Assembly (NCBI RefSeq): GCF_000317305.3
Contig: NC_023036.2
Span: 4,030,001 to 4,094,000 of the forward strand
From: Mycolicibacterium neoaurum VKM Ac-1815D
Lineage (GTDB): Bacteria; Actinomycetota; Actinomycetes; Mycobacteriales; Mycobacteriaceae
Reading direction: 5' to 3'
DNA: 64,000 bases
In this document: positions 25,567 through 34,786 of the stretch, piece after piece
How the letters are laid out: each line of letters begins with the position of its first letter
Position numbering within the stretch: the stretch's first letter is position 1
The notes under the pieces: generated by a model
Seen by the model: only the letters and a program-made list of their open reading frames with translations
Databases searched by the model: none
Told to the model about the DNA's origin: nothing
Program-made: the position numbers and the translations under genes

Positions 25567-26589
25567 CTAGCGAGTTCCGCCCTTGGCCAGTTCGGCCACG
25601 GCGTCGATGTTGGTGTTGTCGATGAAGGCGGGCCCGGTCAGGGTCGGCTTCCCGCCACCGATGACGTTCTTGTTGTTCAGGTAGAGCCACAGCGAGTCGA
25701 CGGCCAGGTAGCCCTGCAGGTAGGGCTGCTGGTCGACCGCCCACTGGATATCGCCACCCTTGATGGCGTCCACCAGCGCCGCGTTGGTGTCGAAGGTGCC
25801 GATCTTCGCCGAGCTGTTGGCGTTCTTGGCCGAGGTGACCGCGGTCAGCGCGAACGGCGCGCCGAGCGCGACGATCATGTCGATGGCGGGATCCTGCTGG
25901 AGCTTGGCGGTGATGGTCGATTCGACCGAGGGCATGTCCTTGCCGTTGACATTGAGGATCTCGGTGGCCCCGAACGTGTTCTTCATCCCCGCACAGCGGG
26001 CCTCGAGGTCGACGTTGCCCTGCTCATGGATGATGCAGATGGCTTTCTTTGCACCATCTTTGGCGACGCGCTCGCCCGCGCCCTGGCCGGCGATGTAACC
26101 GTCCTGACCGAAGAACTCCTGCACACCCATGTCCTGCCAGGTGTCCATGCCGGCGTTGAACGCCACGACGGGGATTCCCTTGGCCGCGGCGGCCTGCACG
26201 GCGGCCCGCATGGCATCGGGTTTGGCCAGCGTGACCGCGATACCGTCGACATTCGCATCGACGGCGCTCTGGACCAGGTTGGCCTGGTTCGGAGCTTCCG
26301 GATCGCTGGAGTAGCGCAGCTCGACATTGTCCTTCTTGGCCGCCGTCTCGGCGCCCTTGCGGATGAGATCCCAGAAGGAGTCACCGGGGGCCTCGTGGGT
26401 GACCATCGCGATCGTGACCCGCGGGGTGTCGACGGTTCCGCCGCCCGAACCGCCGTTCCCGCCCGCGGTGTCCGGGTTGCCGCCGGTCGACGAGCAGGCC
26501 GCCATTCCCAGCGCCAGCACACCCGCCCCGGTCAGCGCTGCCCATCGGCGCAACGACCGGATTCCTCGACTGTTCGCGCGAGCGGTCAT
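25567..26589 (-). CDS. Sugar-binding lipoprotein of ABC importer
   Basis: The 340-residue product starts at an ATG at 26589 with AGGAGA upstream. A lipoprotein signal ends at GMAAC (Cys32), followed by a Gly-rich linker and a type I periplasmic-binding fold (VDGIAVTLAKPDAM, GIPVVAFNAGMD, DMIVALGAP). It should capture the sugar or inositol outside the membrane. It is the first gene of the importer operon. Its promoter carries the 23-bp site shared with iolC. Confidence 0.92.
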   Translation of the reverse strand: MTARANSRGIRSLRRWAALTGAGVLALGMAACSSTGGNPDTAGGNGGSGGGTVDTPRVTIAMVTHEAPGDSFWDLIRKGAETAAKKDNVELRYSSDPEAPNQANLVQSAVDANVDGIAVTLAKPDAMRAAVQAAAAKGIPVVAFNAGMDTWQDMGVQEFFGQDGYIAGQGAGERVAKDGAKKAICIIHEQGNVDLEARCAGMKNTFGATEILNVNGKDMPSVESTITAKLQQDPAIDMIVALGAPFALTAVTSAKNANSSAKIGTFDTNAALVDAIKGGDIQWAVDQQPYLQGYLAVDSLWLYLNNKNVIGGGKPTLTGPAFIDNTNIDAVAELAKGGTR

Positions 26590-26698
26590 CCCTGGCTTCT
26601 CCTTCGTCCCGCATCCGGGGCTCGTGAACTTCGACGTCCAGGCGGTCGCGGTATCCCGGCGACGCGCCACCGTTGATGTAATACGGCTCACACCGGAA

Positions 26699-26721
26699 AG
26701 TCAACACTTTGTCCTGACATT
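26699..26721 (-). promoter_or_regulatory. Operator and -35 region of importer operon
   Basis: On the minus strand this reads AATGTCAGGACAAA followed by GTGTTGACT, so the last six bases form a TTGACT -35 box. TATTAC or TTACAT lies 15-17 bp downstream. The site is 21/23 identical to 27567-27589 at the iolC promoter. It is the likely target of the GntR regulator. Confidence 0.7.
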
Positions 26722-26765
26722 AGGACTGCACGTCATATGCGAGCCGGTGGCGCCGGGCGTTCAGC

Positions 26766-27497
26766 TCACCGGTCGACGAGGGTTGTCTCGAAGTAGTACC
26801 GCGACGCCCGGTAGCAGTGACTTCCGAATTCGACCGCGCGCCCCGAATCGTCGAAGGCCGTCCGGCTCATGGTCAGCAGCGGGGCCCCGACCTTCTCTTC
26901 GAGCAACCGAGCCTCGGTGCGCTGGGCCGGTCTGGCACCGATCCGCTGGCGCGCCAGCCGGATGTGCACCCCCCTGCCACGCAGCGCCTGATACAACCCG
27001 CTTGCCTCGAGTTCCCCGGCGTCCGGGGCGATCTCGGCCGGCAGGTGGTTGGTCATGATGGCCAGCGGCTCCCCGTTGGCATAACGCAAGCGCTGCACGG
27101 TGACGATCTCGTGGTCGGTGGACAAGTTGAGCTCGGCGGCGATCTCGTCATCGGCGACGCCGCGGCGGTACTCCAACAGCTGTGTTGTCGGATCCTGTCC
27201 GGATTTCGCGAGATCGTCGAAGAGGCTGGTCAATTCGACGCGCCGGTGCACCGGGTTCTGCACCACCTGCGTGCCGACGCCGCGCTTGCGGACCAGCAAC
27301 CCCTTGTCCACGAGCTCCTGGATGGCGCGCCGGGTCGTCGGCCTCGACAGCGCCAATCGGCCGGCCAAGGACAGCTCGTTCTCGAATCTGTCACCCGGGG
27401 CGAGTTCGCCACTGCGGATCGCCGCCTCGATCGCCTGCGCGAGCTGGTAGTAGAGGGGCACAGGGCTGGACCTGTCGAGTTCGACCGCTAGGGGCAC
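26766..27497 (-). CDS. GntR-family (HutC/UTRA) regulator of the inositol locus
   Basis: The 243-residue product starts at a GTG at 27497, five bases after GGAG. The N-terminal winged helix (YQLAQAIEAAIRSGEL, RFENELSLAGRLALS) is followed by a UTRA ligand domain ending in SHCYRASRYYFETTLV. It lies between two divergently oriented target promoters that share one operator-like site. It is therefore the likely local repressor, with an inositol breakdown product as probable inducer. Longer in-frame starts would cross the TAGTCT promoter at 27530-27535. Confidence 0.87.
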   Translation of the reverse strand: MPLAVELDRSSPVPLYYQLAQAIEAAIRSGELAPGDRFENELSLAGRLALSRPTTRRAIQELVDKGLLVRKRGVGTQVVQNPVHRRVELTSLFDDLAKSGQDPTTQLLEYRRGVADDEIAAELNLSTDHEIVTVQRLRYANGEPLAIMTNHLPAEIAPDAGELEASGLYQALRGRGVHIRLARQRIGARPAQRTEARLLEEKVGAPLLTMSRTAFDDSGRAVEFGSHCYRASRYYFETTLVDR

Positions 27498-27524
27498 GTC
27501 CACTCCGATTTCGTCGGCGATGAT

Positions 27525-27539
27525 CAGCAAGACTAACCG
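27525..27539 (-). promoter_or_regulatory. Promoter core of GntR gene
   Basis: An exact copy of the 15-mer at 21130-21144. TAGTCT on the minus strand, 33 bp before the GTG start, would give a leader of about 26 bases. Confidence 0.5.
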
Positions 27540-27566
27540 AACCTGCGCACTATGACCGAAAGTTCG

Positions 27567-27589
27567 AATGTCAGGACAAATTGTTGACA
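27567..27589 (+). promoter_or_regulatory. Operator and -35 region of iolC operon
   Basis: The site reads AATGTCAGGACAAA then TTGTTGACA; TTGACA (27584-27589) is a consensus -35 box and a weak CACAGT -10 follows 17 bp on. It matches the site at the importer promoter in 21 of 23 positions and keeps the same offset to the -35 box. Confidence 0.7.
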
Positions 27590-27651
27590 GGGGTAGGTGA
27601 TCGGGGGCACAGTGCTTGCGACAGAGCCCTGCACCCACTTCGGGAGATCAC

Positions 27652-28638
27652 GTGTCGTCACCACCCCAGCCATCAACCGATCCGTTCGATGTCATCGCCA
27701 TCGGCCGCAGCGGTGTCGACATCTACCCGCTGCAGACGGGTGTGGGACTCGACGAGGTCGACACCTTCGGGAAGTTCCTCGGCGGCAGCGCGGCCAATGT
27801 CGCGGTGGCCGCCGCGCGACTGGGCAACCGCACCGCCCTGATCTCGGGAACCGGCGACGATCCGTTCGGACGGTTCGTCCGCGATGAACTGGCCCGCCTC
27901 GGGGTCGACAACCGCTATGTGGGCATCCACGGCCGCTATCCCACCCCGGTCACCTTCTGCGAGATCTTCCCGCCCGACGATTTCCCGCTCTACTTCTACC
28001 GCAAGCCCTCGGCGCCCGATCTGCAGATCGAAGCCGGTGACATCGATGCCGACGCCGTGCGCACCGCACGATTGTTCTGGTCCACGCTGACCGGCCTGTC
28101 CGAAGAGCCCAGCCGCAGCGCGCATTTCGCGGCCTGGGCCGCACGTGCCCGCACGCCGCTCACGGTGCTCGATCTCGACTACCGGCCGATGTTCTGGGCC
28201 GACCCCGCCGCAGCAGGTGAGCAGGCGGTGCGTGCGCTGGGCCAGGTCACCGTCGCCGTGGGCAACCGCGAGGAGTGCGAGATCGCCGTGGGTGAGACCG
28301 TTCCCCACCGCGCCGCCGATGCGCTGCTCGACCTGGGGGTCGAACTGGCCATCGTCAAACAAGGCCCGCGCGGTGTGCTCGGCAAGACCAGGCACAGTTC
28401 GGTGACGGTCGCACCCAACGACGTCGACGTCGTCAACGGCCTGGGTGCCGGAGACGCGTTCGGGGGCAGCCTCATTCACGGTCTGCTGCGGAACTGGCCA
28501 CTGGAGAAGACCCTTCGCTACGCCAACGCCGCCGGCGCCATCGTGGCATCCCGGCTGGAATGTTCTACGGCCATGCCCACCGCCGCCGAGGTCGCCGAAC
28601 TCGCCGAACAGAGCGCCGTGGAGGCCGTCAATGTCTGA
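27652..28638 (+). CDS. iolC: 5-dehydro-2-deoxygluconokinase
   Basis: The 328-residue PfkB-family kinase starts at a GTG at 27652, after GGGAG. It has GRSGVDIYPLQTG, GGSAANVAVAAARLG and the catalytic GLGAGDAFGGSL. In inositol breakdown IolC phosphorylates 5-dehydro-2-deoxy-D-gluconate. It is first in a four-gene operon whose members overlap (8 bp with the next gene). Confidence 0.93.
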   Translation: MSSPPQPSTDPFDVIAIGRSGVDIYPLQTGVGLDEVDTFGKFLGGSAANVAVAAARLGNRTALISGTGDDPFGRFVRDELARLGVDNRYVGIHGRYPTPVTFCEIFPPDDFPLYFYRKPSAPDLQIEAGDIDADAVRTARLFWSTLTGLSEEPSRSAHFAAWAARARTPLTVLDLDYRPMFWADPAAAGEQAVRALGQVTVAVGNREECEIAVGETVPHRAADALLDLGVELAIVKQGPRGVLGKTRHSSVTVAPNDVDVVNGLGAGDAFGGSLIHGLLRNWPLEKTLRYANAAGAIVASRLECSTAMPTAAEVAELAEQSAVEAVNV

Positions 28639-29512
28639 CGCACTGTGCCGTGACTACGCCGAGGTCACCGAGTTGCGCGCCGCCGACCCGGCGTCGGTGA
28701 CGAAGGCCTGGCACGCCCGCACCACCCGGCCCACGGTGCGTGGTGACGGCAGGCTGATGATCGTGGCGGCCGACCACCCGGCACGCGGCGCGCTGTCGGT
28801 AGGCACCCGGGTGACCGCCATGAACAGCCGCATCGACCTGCTCGACCGGCTGCGGACCGCGTTGGCCGATCCCGGCGTCGATGGTGTGCTGGCGACCGCG
28901 GATATCCTCGACGACCTGGTGTTGCTCGGTGCGTTGGAGGACAAGGTGGTGTTCTCGTCGCTGAACCGTGGCGGACTGGCCGGTTCGGTCTTCGAGCTCG
29001 ACGACAGGATGACCGGCGCGACCGCGACCTCGACCGCCGATGCCCGCATGAACGGCGGGAAGATGTTGTGCCGCATAGATCTCGACGATCCCGGCACCGT
29101 CTCGACCCTCGCCGGCTGCGCGCAGGCCGTCGACCAGCTGGCCGCCCACGGATTGATCGCCATGCTCGAACCGTTCTTGTCCACCCGGGTCGACGGCAAG
29201 GTCCGCAATGACCTCTCCCCCGACGCGGTGATCAAGAGCGTGCACATCGCCCAGGGCCTGGGTTCGACATCGGCCTACACCTGGCTCAAGCTGCCCGTTG
29301 TGCCCGAGATGGACCGGGTGATGGAATCGACGACGATGCCCACCCTGCTGCTCGGCGGTGACCCGACCGACCCGGACGAGGCCTTCGCGACCTGGGCGTC
29401 GGCACTGGCCCTGCCCGCGGTGCGCGGTCTGATCGTCGGGCGCACCTTGCTCTACCCGCCCGATGACGATGTGGCTTCCGCGGTCTCGGGTGCCGTCGGA
29501 TTGGTGCGGTGA
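28631..29512 (+). CDS. IolJ-like aldolase (Cgl0158-type TIM barrel)
   Basis: The 293-residue product has MIVAADHPARGAL, DGVLATADILDDL, GGKMLCRIDLDD and LKLPVVPEMDRV, a class I aldolase-like barrel. In actinobacterial inositol operons this family is thought to split 6-phospho-5-dehydro-2-deoxygluconate into malonic semialdehyde and dihydroxyacetone phosphate. The ATG overlaps the end of iolC by eight bases and its stop shares a base with the iolB start. Confidence 0.82.
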   Translation: MSDALCRDYAEVTELRAADPASVTKAWHARTTRPTVRGDGRLMIVAADHPARGALSVGTRVTAMNSRIDLLDRLRTALADPGVDGVLATADILDDLVLLGALEDKVVFSSLNRGGLAGSVFELDDRMTGATATSTADARMNGGKMLCRIDLDDPGTVSTLAGCAQAVDQLAAHGLIAMLEPFLSTRVDGKVRNDLSPDAVIKSVHIAQGLGSTSAYTWLKLPVVPEMDRVMESTTMPTLLLGGDPTDPDEAFATWASALALPAVRGLIVGRTLLYPPDDDVASAVSGAVGLVR

Positions 29513-30381
29513 TGAACAGCTCCTGGTACATACCGGCGGGTTCGGCCGACGCGCCGTACTCGGTGGCCGTCACCCCGGAGTCAGCAGGCTGGTCCGAATG
29601 TGGGCTGCACGTTCTGGATCTGGGCACCGACGGTACGGTCGCGCTGCAGACCGGCGACACCGAGGTGATGATCCTGCCGCTGGCCGGCGGCGGCTCCGTC
29701 GAATGCGCTGACGACGTGTTCGAACTCGGCACGCGGACATCGGTTTTCGACGGCCCCGCCGATATGGTCTATCTGGGTGTCGGGCAGTCCTATGTGGTGA
29801 CCGGACACGGGCGCATCGCCGTCTGCGCCGCCCGAGCCAGCCGGTCCCTGCCCAACCGGCGGCGGGCCGCCGCCGATGTGCCGGTCGAGTTACGCGGGGC
29901 GGGCAACTGCAGCCGGCAGGTACACAATTTCGGCACCGCGGACACCTTCGAGGCGGATTCACTGATCGCGTGCGAGGTCATCACCCCCGGCGGTAACTGG
30001 TCGAGCTATCCGGCCCACAAACACGATGAGGACAGCTACGTCGAGTCCCAGCTCGAAGAGATCTACTACTTCGAGATCGACGACAGCCCGGCCGGCACTC
30101 CGGGATTCGGCTATCACCGCGTGTTCGGCACACCTGCCCGGCCCATCGAGGTACTCGAAGAGGTCCGCACCGGCGATGTGGTCCTGGTGCCGCACGGCTA
30201 TCACGGCCCGTCGATCGCCGCACCCGGTCACCACATGTACTACCTGAATGTCATGGCCGGATCCGGGCCCGAGCGGGCGTGGCGGATCTGCGACAACCCG
30301 GACCACACCTGGCTGCGCGCCAGCTGGGATCACCAAGAGATCGACCCGCGCCTGCCGATGCGCACGAACCGAGGAGTTTGA
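29512..30381 (+). CDS. iolB: 5-deoxy-glucuronate isomerase
   Basis: The 289-residue bicupin isomerises 5-deoxy-glucuronate to 5-dehydro-2-deoxygluconate. The metal site is visible as YPAHKHDED with EIYYFEI, and VPHGYHGPS and HHMYYLNVMAG close the C-terminal cupin. ATG at 29512 overlaps the previous stop as TGATG. The length matches IolB. Confidence 0.95.
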   Translation: MNSSWYIPAGSADAPYSVAVTPESAGWSECGLHVLDLGTDGTVALQTGDTEVMILPLAGGGSVECADDVFELGTRTSVFDGPADMVYLGVGQSYVVTGHGRIAVCAARASRSLPNRRRAAADVPVELRGAGNCSRQVHNFGTADTFEADSLIACEVITPGGNWSSYPAHKHDEDSYVESQLEEIYYFEIDDSPAGTPGFGYHRVFGTPARPIEVLEEVRTGDVVLVPHGYHGPSIAAPGHHMYYLNVMAGSGPERAWRICDNPDHTWLRASWDHQEIDPRLPMRTNRGV

Positions 30382-30383
30382 CC

Positions 30384-32333
30384 GTGGTGTCCACCGCCCC
30401 GAAAGCAGCCGACAAACTCGCGGATACCGAAGCCACCGTCCGTCTCACCGTCGCGCAGGCCACCATCGCGTTTCTGGCCGCCCAGTATGTCGAGCGCGAC
30501 GGTGATCGCACGCCGTTCTTCGCCGGATGCTTCGGCATCTTCGGCCACGGCAACGTTGCCGGTCTCGGCCAGGCATTGCTGCAGGACGAGATCGAGGCGC
30601 AGGCGGCCGGACGCGCACCACGCATGCCCTACGTGCTGGGCCGCAACGAACAGGCGATGGTGCACAGCGCCGTCGCCTATGCGCGGCAGAAGGACCGGCT
30701 GCAGACCTGGGCGGTGACCGCCAGCGTCGGACCCGGATCGACCAATATGCTCACCGGCGCCGCGTTGGCCACCATCAACCGGCTGCCGGTCCTGCTGTTG
30801 CCCGCCGACACGTTCGCCACCCGGGTCAGCTCGCCGGTGCTCCAGGAGCTCGAACTGCCGTCCTCCGGTGATGTCACGGTCAATGACGCGTTCAAGCCAC
30901 TGTCCCGCTACTTCGACCGGGTCTGGCGGCCCGAACAGCTGCCGGCCGCCCTGCTGGGGGCCATGCGCGTGCTCACCGACCCCGTCGAGACGGGCGCGGC
31001 CACGGTATCCATCCCGCAGGACGTCCAGGCCGAGGCCCATGACTGGCCGGAATCGCTTTTCGCCGAACGCACCTGGCACATCGCACGTCCGCTGCCCGAA
31101 CGCGCGGTGGTCGCCCGGGCGGCCGCCCTCATCGCCGCGGCGCGCCGGCCGTTGATCATCGCCGGTGGCGGAGTGCACTATTCCGGCGCGGAGGCGGCGC
31201 TGACCGCCCTGGCCGAGCAGACCGGCATCCCCGTGGCCGAGAGCCAAGCCGGTAAGGGGTCGTTGCGCCACGATCATCCACAGAGCGTCGGTGCGGTCGG
31301 CTCCACCGGCAGCACCGCGGCCAACGCCCTGGCCACCGATGCCGACGTGGTGATCGGAATAGGCACTCGGTACAGCGATTTCACCTCCGCCTCGCGCACC
31401 GCCTTCAACAATCCACAGGTGCGTTTCGTCAACATCAACGTCGCATCCCTCGACGCGGTGAAGCAGGGCGGGGTGAGTGTCGTCGCCGATGCGCGCGAGG
31501 CCATCGAGGCGCTCGGCCCGGCGCTGGCCGATTACCGCGTACCCGACGAATACCGTTCTCACATAAGCGAGCTGGCCGGAGAGTGGGATGCCGCGGTCTC
31601 GGCTGCGTTCGCCACCGAGGACGGCGCGCAGTTGAACCAGAACCAGGTGATCGGACTGGTCAACTCCCTGTCGGACCCGCGCGACGTGGTGGTGTGCGCC
31701 GCCGGTTCGATGCCCGGTGATCTACACAAGTTGTGGCGATCACGTGACCGCAAGAGCTACCACGTCGAATACGGGTTCTCCTGCATGGGATATGAGATCG
31801 CCGGCGGTATCGGGGTACGCATGGCTGCGCCGGATCGCGACGTGTTCGTGATGGTCGGCGACGGTTCGTATCTGATGATGGCCACCGAGATCGCGACCGC
31901 GGTGCAGGAAGGCGTCAAGGTGATCCCGGTGCTCGTGCAGAATCACGGGTTCGCCTCCATCGGCGGGCTTTCGGAGTCACTGGGCTCGCAGCGCTTCGGT
32001 ACCGCCTATCGGTACCGCGGCACCGACGGCCGCCTCGACGGTGACCGACTGCCGGTCGACCTGGCCGCCAACGCCGCCAGCCTCGGCGCCGATGTCATCA
32101 AGGTCGCCACGGCCGCCGAGTTCACCGATGCGGTCAAGGTAGCCAAGGCCGCCGACCGGATCACCGTCATCCACGTCGAGACCGACCCGCGCGTCTACGC
32201 GCCCGACAGCCACTCGTGGTGGGACGTGCCGGTGTCGCAGGTGTCGGCGTTGGAATCGACACAGCAGGCCTACCAGCGCTACACGGAATGGAAGAAGGTG
32301 CAGCGCCCGCTGATCGCGCCGTCGGACGGCTGA
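30384..32333 (+). CDS. iolD: 3D-(3,5/4)-trihydroxycyclohexane-1,2-dione hydrolase
   Basis: The 649-residue TPP-dependent enzyme opens the inositol-derived ring. GCFGIFGHGNVAGLGQAL holds the N-terminal pyrimidine-binding part and MVGDGSYLMMATEI with QNHGFASIGGL is the C-terminal TPP motif. The GTG at 30384 lies seven bases after GAGGAG; GTG at 30387 is an alternative. It completes the iolC-iolJ-iolB-iolD order. No iolA (malonic semialdehyde dehydrogenase) is present in the window. Confidence 0.95.
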   Translation: MVSTAPKAADKLADTEATVRLTVAQATIAFLAAQYVERDGDRTPFFAGCFGIFGHGNVAGLGQALLQDEIEAQAAGRAPRMPYVLGRNEQAMVHSAVAYARQKDRLQTWAVTASVGPGSTNMLTGAALATINRLPVLLLPADTFATRVSSPVLQELELPSSGDVTVNDAFKPLSRYFDRVWRPEQLPAALLGAMRVLTDPVETGAATVSIPQDVQAEAHDWPESLFAERTWHIARPLPERAVVARAAALIAAARRPLIIAGGGVHYSGAEAALTALAEQTGIPVAESQAGKGSLRHDHPQSVGAVGSTGSTAANALATDADVVIGIGTRYSDFTSASRTAFNNPQVRFVNINVASLDAVKQGGVSVVADAREAIEALGPALADYRVPDEYRSHISELAGEWDAAVSAAFATEDGAQLNQNQVIGLVNSLSDPRDVVVCAAGSMPGDLHKLWRSRDRKSYHVEYGFSCMGYEIAGGIGVRMAAPDRDVFVMVGDGSYLMMATEIATAVQEGVKVIPVLVQNHGFASIGGLSESLGSQRFGTAYRYRGTDGRLDGDRLPVDLAANAASLGADVIKVATAAEFTDAVKVAKAADRITVIHVETDPRVYAPDSHSWWDVPVSQVSALESTQQAYQRYTEWKKVQRPLIAPSDG

Positions 32334-32397
32334 TCGCCGGGTGCGGGGGCTGCGGTCACCAGAGGCCCGGACGGGCCTGACCCCCACACCCGGCGAT
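32333..32397. terminator. Compound bidirectional terminator
   Basis: An 11-bp outer stem (ATCGCCGGGTG at 32333-32343 with 32387-32397), an inner G5/C5 stem and a nested AGGCCC/GGGCCT hairpin (32363-32378) lie between convergent iolD and glnN. It begins on the iolD stop codon. Confidence 0.8.
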
Positions 32398-32419
32398 GCT
32401 TCATGTCGCCGAACTGCGT

Positions 32420-34597
32420 CTACAGGATGTAGAGCATCTCCTGGTAGGTGGGCAGCGGCCACAGGTCATCGGCCACCACACCTTCGAGTGCGTCGGCGGC
32501 CGCCCGCACGGCATCCATGGCCGGCAGCAACACCTTCTGCGCATGGGCGGCCTCGTCGAGCGCGGACTCCGCGGAGTGGTCCGACAACCCGGCCTTGAGC
32601 GCACCGACGGCCGCGGTCAGCTCGGCAATCGGTGTCGAAACCGCCTCCAGCAGCGTGGTATCGGCATCGAAACCAGCCGCCTTGAGGGTGGCGACGTTCT
32701 GCGCCAGTTCGGTCTGGTAGCGGACGGCAGCGGGCAGGATCACCGTGGTGCCGAGTTCGAGCGCGAGCTTGGCCTCCACCGCGATGGTCAGCGCGTACTG
32801 CTCCAAGCGCACCTCGTAGCGGCTGTGCAGCTCGCGCTCGTTGAACACCCCGTACTTCTCGAACACCTCGACGGCCTCCGGGGTGATCAGCTCCGGGATG
32901 GCATCCAGCGTGGTCTTGAGATTCGGCAGACCACGCTCGGCCGCCTCGGTCTGCCAGTTCTCCGAGTAGCCGTCACCGTTGAAGACCACCGCGCCGTGCT
33001 CGGTGATGATGTCGGTGAGCAGCTGCTGCACCGCGGTGTCGAATTCGGTACCGTCCGCGACGGCCTTCTCCAATACCGTCGCCATGTAATCCAACGAGTC
33101 GGCCATGATGGTGTTCAGCACGATCATCGGCACCGCCACCGTCTGCCCGGAACCGGGCGCACGGAACTCGAACCGGTTGCCGGTGAAGGCAAACGGGCTG
33201 GTGCGGTTGCGGTCGCCCGGATCGGTCGGCAGCTGGGGCAGGGTGTCGACACCGATGTGCATGACGCCCTTGCCCTTCGACGAGGTCGCCGCGCCCTTGG
33301 CGATCTGCTCGAACACATCGGCCAGCTGCGCGCCGAGGAAGATCGAGATGATGGCAGGCGGCGCCTCGTTGGCGCCGAGGCGGTGGTCGTTGGTGGCCGA
33401 GGCCACCGAAACTCGCAGCAGCCCGGGGAATTGGTGGACGGCACGGATGACGGCGGCGCAGAACACCAGGAACTGCGCGTTCTCGTGCGGGGTGTCACCG
33501 GGAACCAGCAGGGAACCGAGTTCGGAATTGCCGACCGAGAAGTTCACGTGCTTACCGGAACCGTTGACACCGGCGAACGGCTTCTCGTGGAACAGACATT
33601 CCATGCCGTGCTTGCGGGCGATGGTCTTGAACACGGTCATCAGCAGCTGCTGATGATCGGAGGCGATATTGGCCCGTTCGAACATCGGCGCCACCTCGAA
33701 CTGCGCGGGCGCCACCTCGTTGTGCCGGGTCTTGGCCGGGATACCGAGCTTGAACAGCTCGCGCTCGGTGTCCATCATGAAGCCCAACACACGCTCGGGC
33801 ACCGCACCGAAGTAGTGGTCGTCGAACTCCTGACCCTTCGGCGGCTTGGCGCCGAAAAGCGTGCGGCCGGCGTTGATCAGGTCGGGCCTGGCCAGGAAGA
33901 AGTGCCGATCGACAAGGAAGTACTCCTGCTCGGGACCGCAGAACGAGACGACCTTCTCCAGGTTCTTGTGCCCGAACAGCGTCAGGATGCGCTCGGCGTG
34001 CACACCCATCGCCTGCTGGCTGCGCAGCAGCGGGGTCTTGTAGTCCAGGGCTTCACCGGTCATCGAGACGAAAACCGTTGGGATGCAGAGCGTGTTCCCG
34101 TTCGGATTCTCCAGGATGTAGGCCGGGCTGGTGACATCCCAGCCGGTGTAACCGCGCGCTTCGAAGGTGCTGCGCAGGCCGCCGGAGGGGAAGCTCGACG
34201 CGTCGGGTTCGCCCTGGATCAGCGTCTTGCCTGCGAACTCGGCCAGCGTCTGACCGTCGGAGACCGGCTCAAGGAAGCTGTCGTGCTTCTCGGCGGTGAG
34301 CCCGGTCATCGGGTAGAACACGTGCGCGTAGTGGGTCGCCCCCTTGGACAGTGCCCAGTCCTTCATCGCCGAGGCGACGGCGTCGGCGACGGCCGGGTCG
34401 AGAGTGGCGCCCTTCTCGATGGTCGCCACGACCGATTTGAACACCGACTTGGGCAGCCGCAGCTGCATCTCGGCCTTGGTGAAGACGTTGGCGCCGAAGA
34501 TCTCTCCGGGGGCCTCGGCGGGGTCGAAGCTGATGGCCGGCGGCACATAGGCCTCGACGTTGTTGATGGCCTTAAGCCGGACTGCGTTACCGCTCAA
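32420..34597 (-). CDS. glnN: Glutamine synthetase type III
   Basis: The 725-residue length and motifs such as CGPEQEYFLVDR, NEVAPAQFEVAP, VNGSGKHVNFS and ATNDHRLGANEAPPA identify GSIII rather than the 470-residue GSI. It makes glutamine from glutamate, ammonia and ATP. The TTG at 34597 (LSGNAVRLKAINN) has AGGA seven bases upstream and is preferred to a TTG at 34633. It complements the ammonium transporter and amine demethylase encoded earlier. Its upstream region ends at the insertion sequence, which may have altered its promoter region. Confidence 0.95.
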   Translation of the reverse strand: MSGNAVRLKAINNVEAYVPPAISFDPAEAPGEIFGANVFTKAEMQLRLPKSVFKSVVATIEKGATLDPAVADAVASAMKDWALSKGATHYAHVFYPMTGLTAEKHDSFLEPVSDGQTLAEFAGKTLIQGEPDASSFPSGGLRSTFEARGYTGWDVTSPAYILENPNGNTLCIPTVFVSMTGEALDYKTPLLRSQQAMGVHAERILTLFGHKNLEKVVSFCGPEQEYFLVDRHFFLARPDLINAGRTLFGAKPPKGQEFDDHYFGAVPERVLGFMMDTERELFKLGIPAKTRHNEVAPAQFEVAPMFERANIASDHQQLLMTVFKTIARKHGMECLFHEKPFAGVNGSGKHVNFSVGNSELGSLLVPGDTPHENAQFLVFCAAVIRAVHQFPGLLRVSVASATNDHRLGANEAPPAIISIFLGAQLADVFEQIAKGAATSSKGKGVMHIGVDTLPQLPTDPGDRNRTSPFAFTGNRFEFRAPGSGQTVAVPMIVLNTIMADSLDYMATVLEKAVADGTEFDTAVQQLLTDIITEHGAVVFNGDGYSENWQTEAAERGLPNLKTTLDAIPELITPEAVEVFEKYGVFNERELHSRYEVRLEQYALTIAVEAKLALELGTTVILPAAVRYQTELAQNVATLKAAGFDADTTLLEAVSTPIAELTAAVGALKAGLSDHSAESALDEAAHAQKVLLPAMDAVRAAADALEGVVADDLWPLPTYQEMLYIL

Positions 34598-34773
34598 TGT
34601 AGTTCCTATCGCTGCACGTGCTTGACCGGCCAACGGTAGGAATATTCGATGCCGATTCTGTTACGCGCGCGTCAACGTCTGAATGCGCGGGCGGCGCCGT
34701 GGAATCGTCAGGCTCAGAAAAATCTTCTGTCTCTTTGACCCCTGGTGTCACATTCCATCCGGATTTGTCGGGT

Positions 34774-34786
34774 GTAGCACGTATGT
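34774..34786. repeat. Left direct repeat flanking the IS
   Basis: GTAGCACGTATGT is identical to 36176-36188. The last eight bases are the probable target duplication; GTAGC on the right may be the IS end. Confidence 0.75.
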
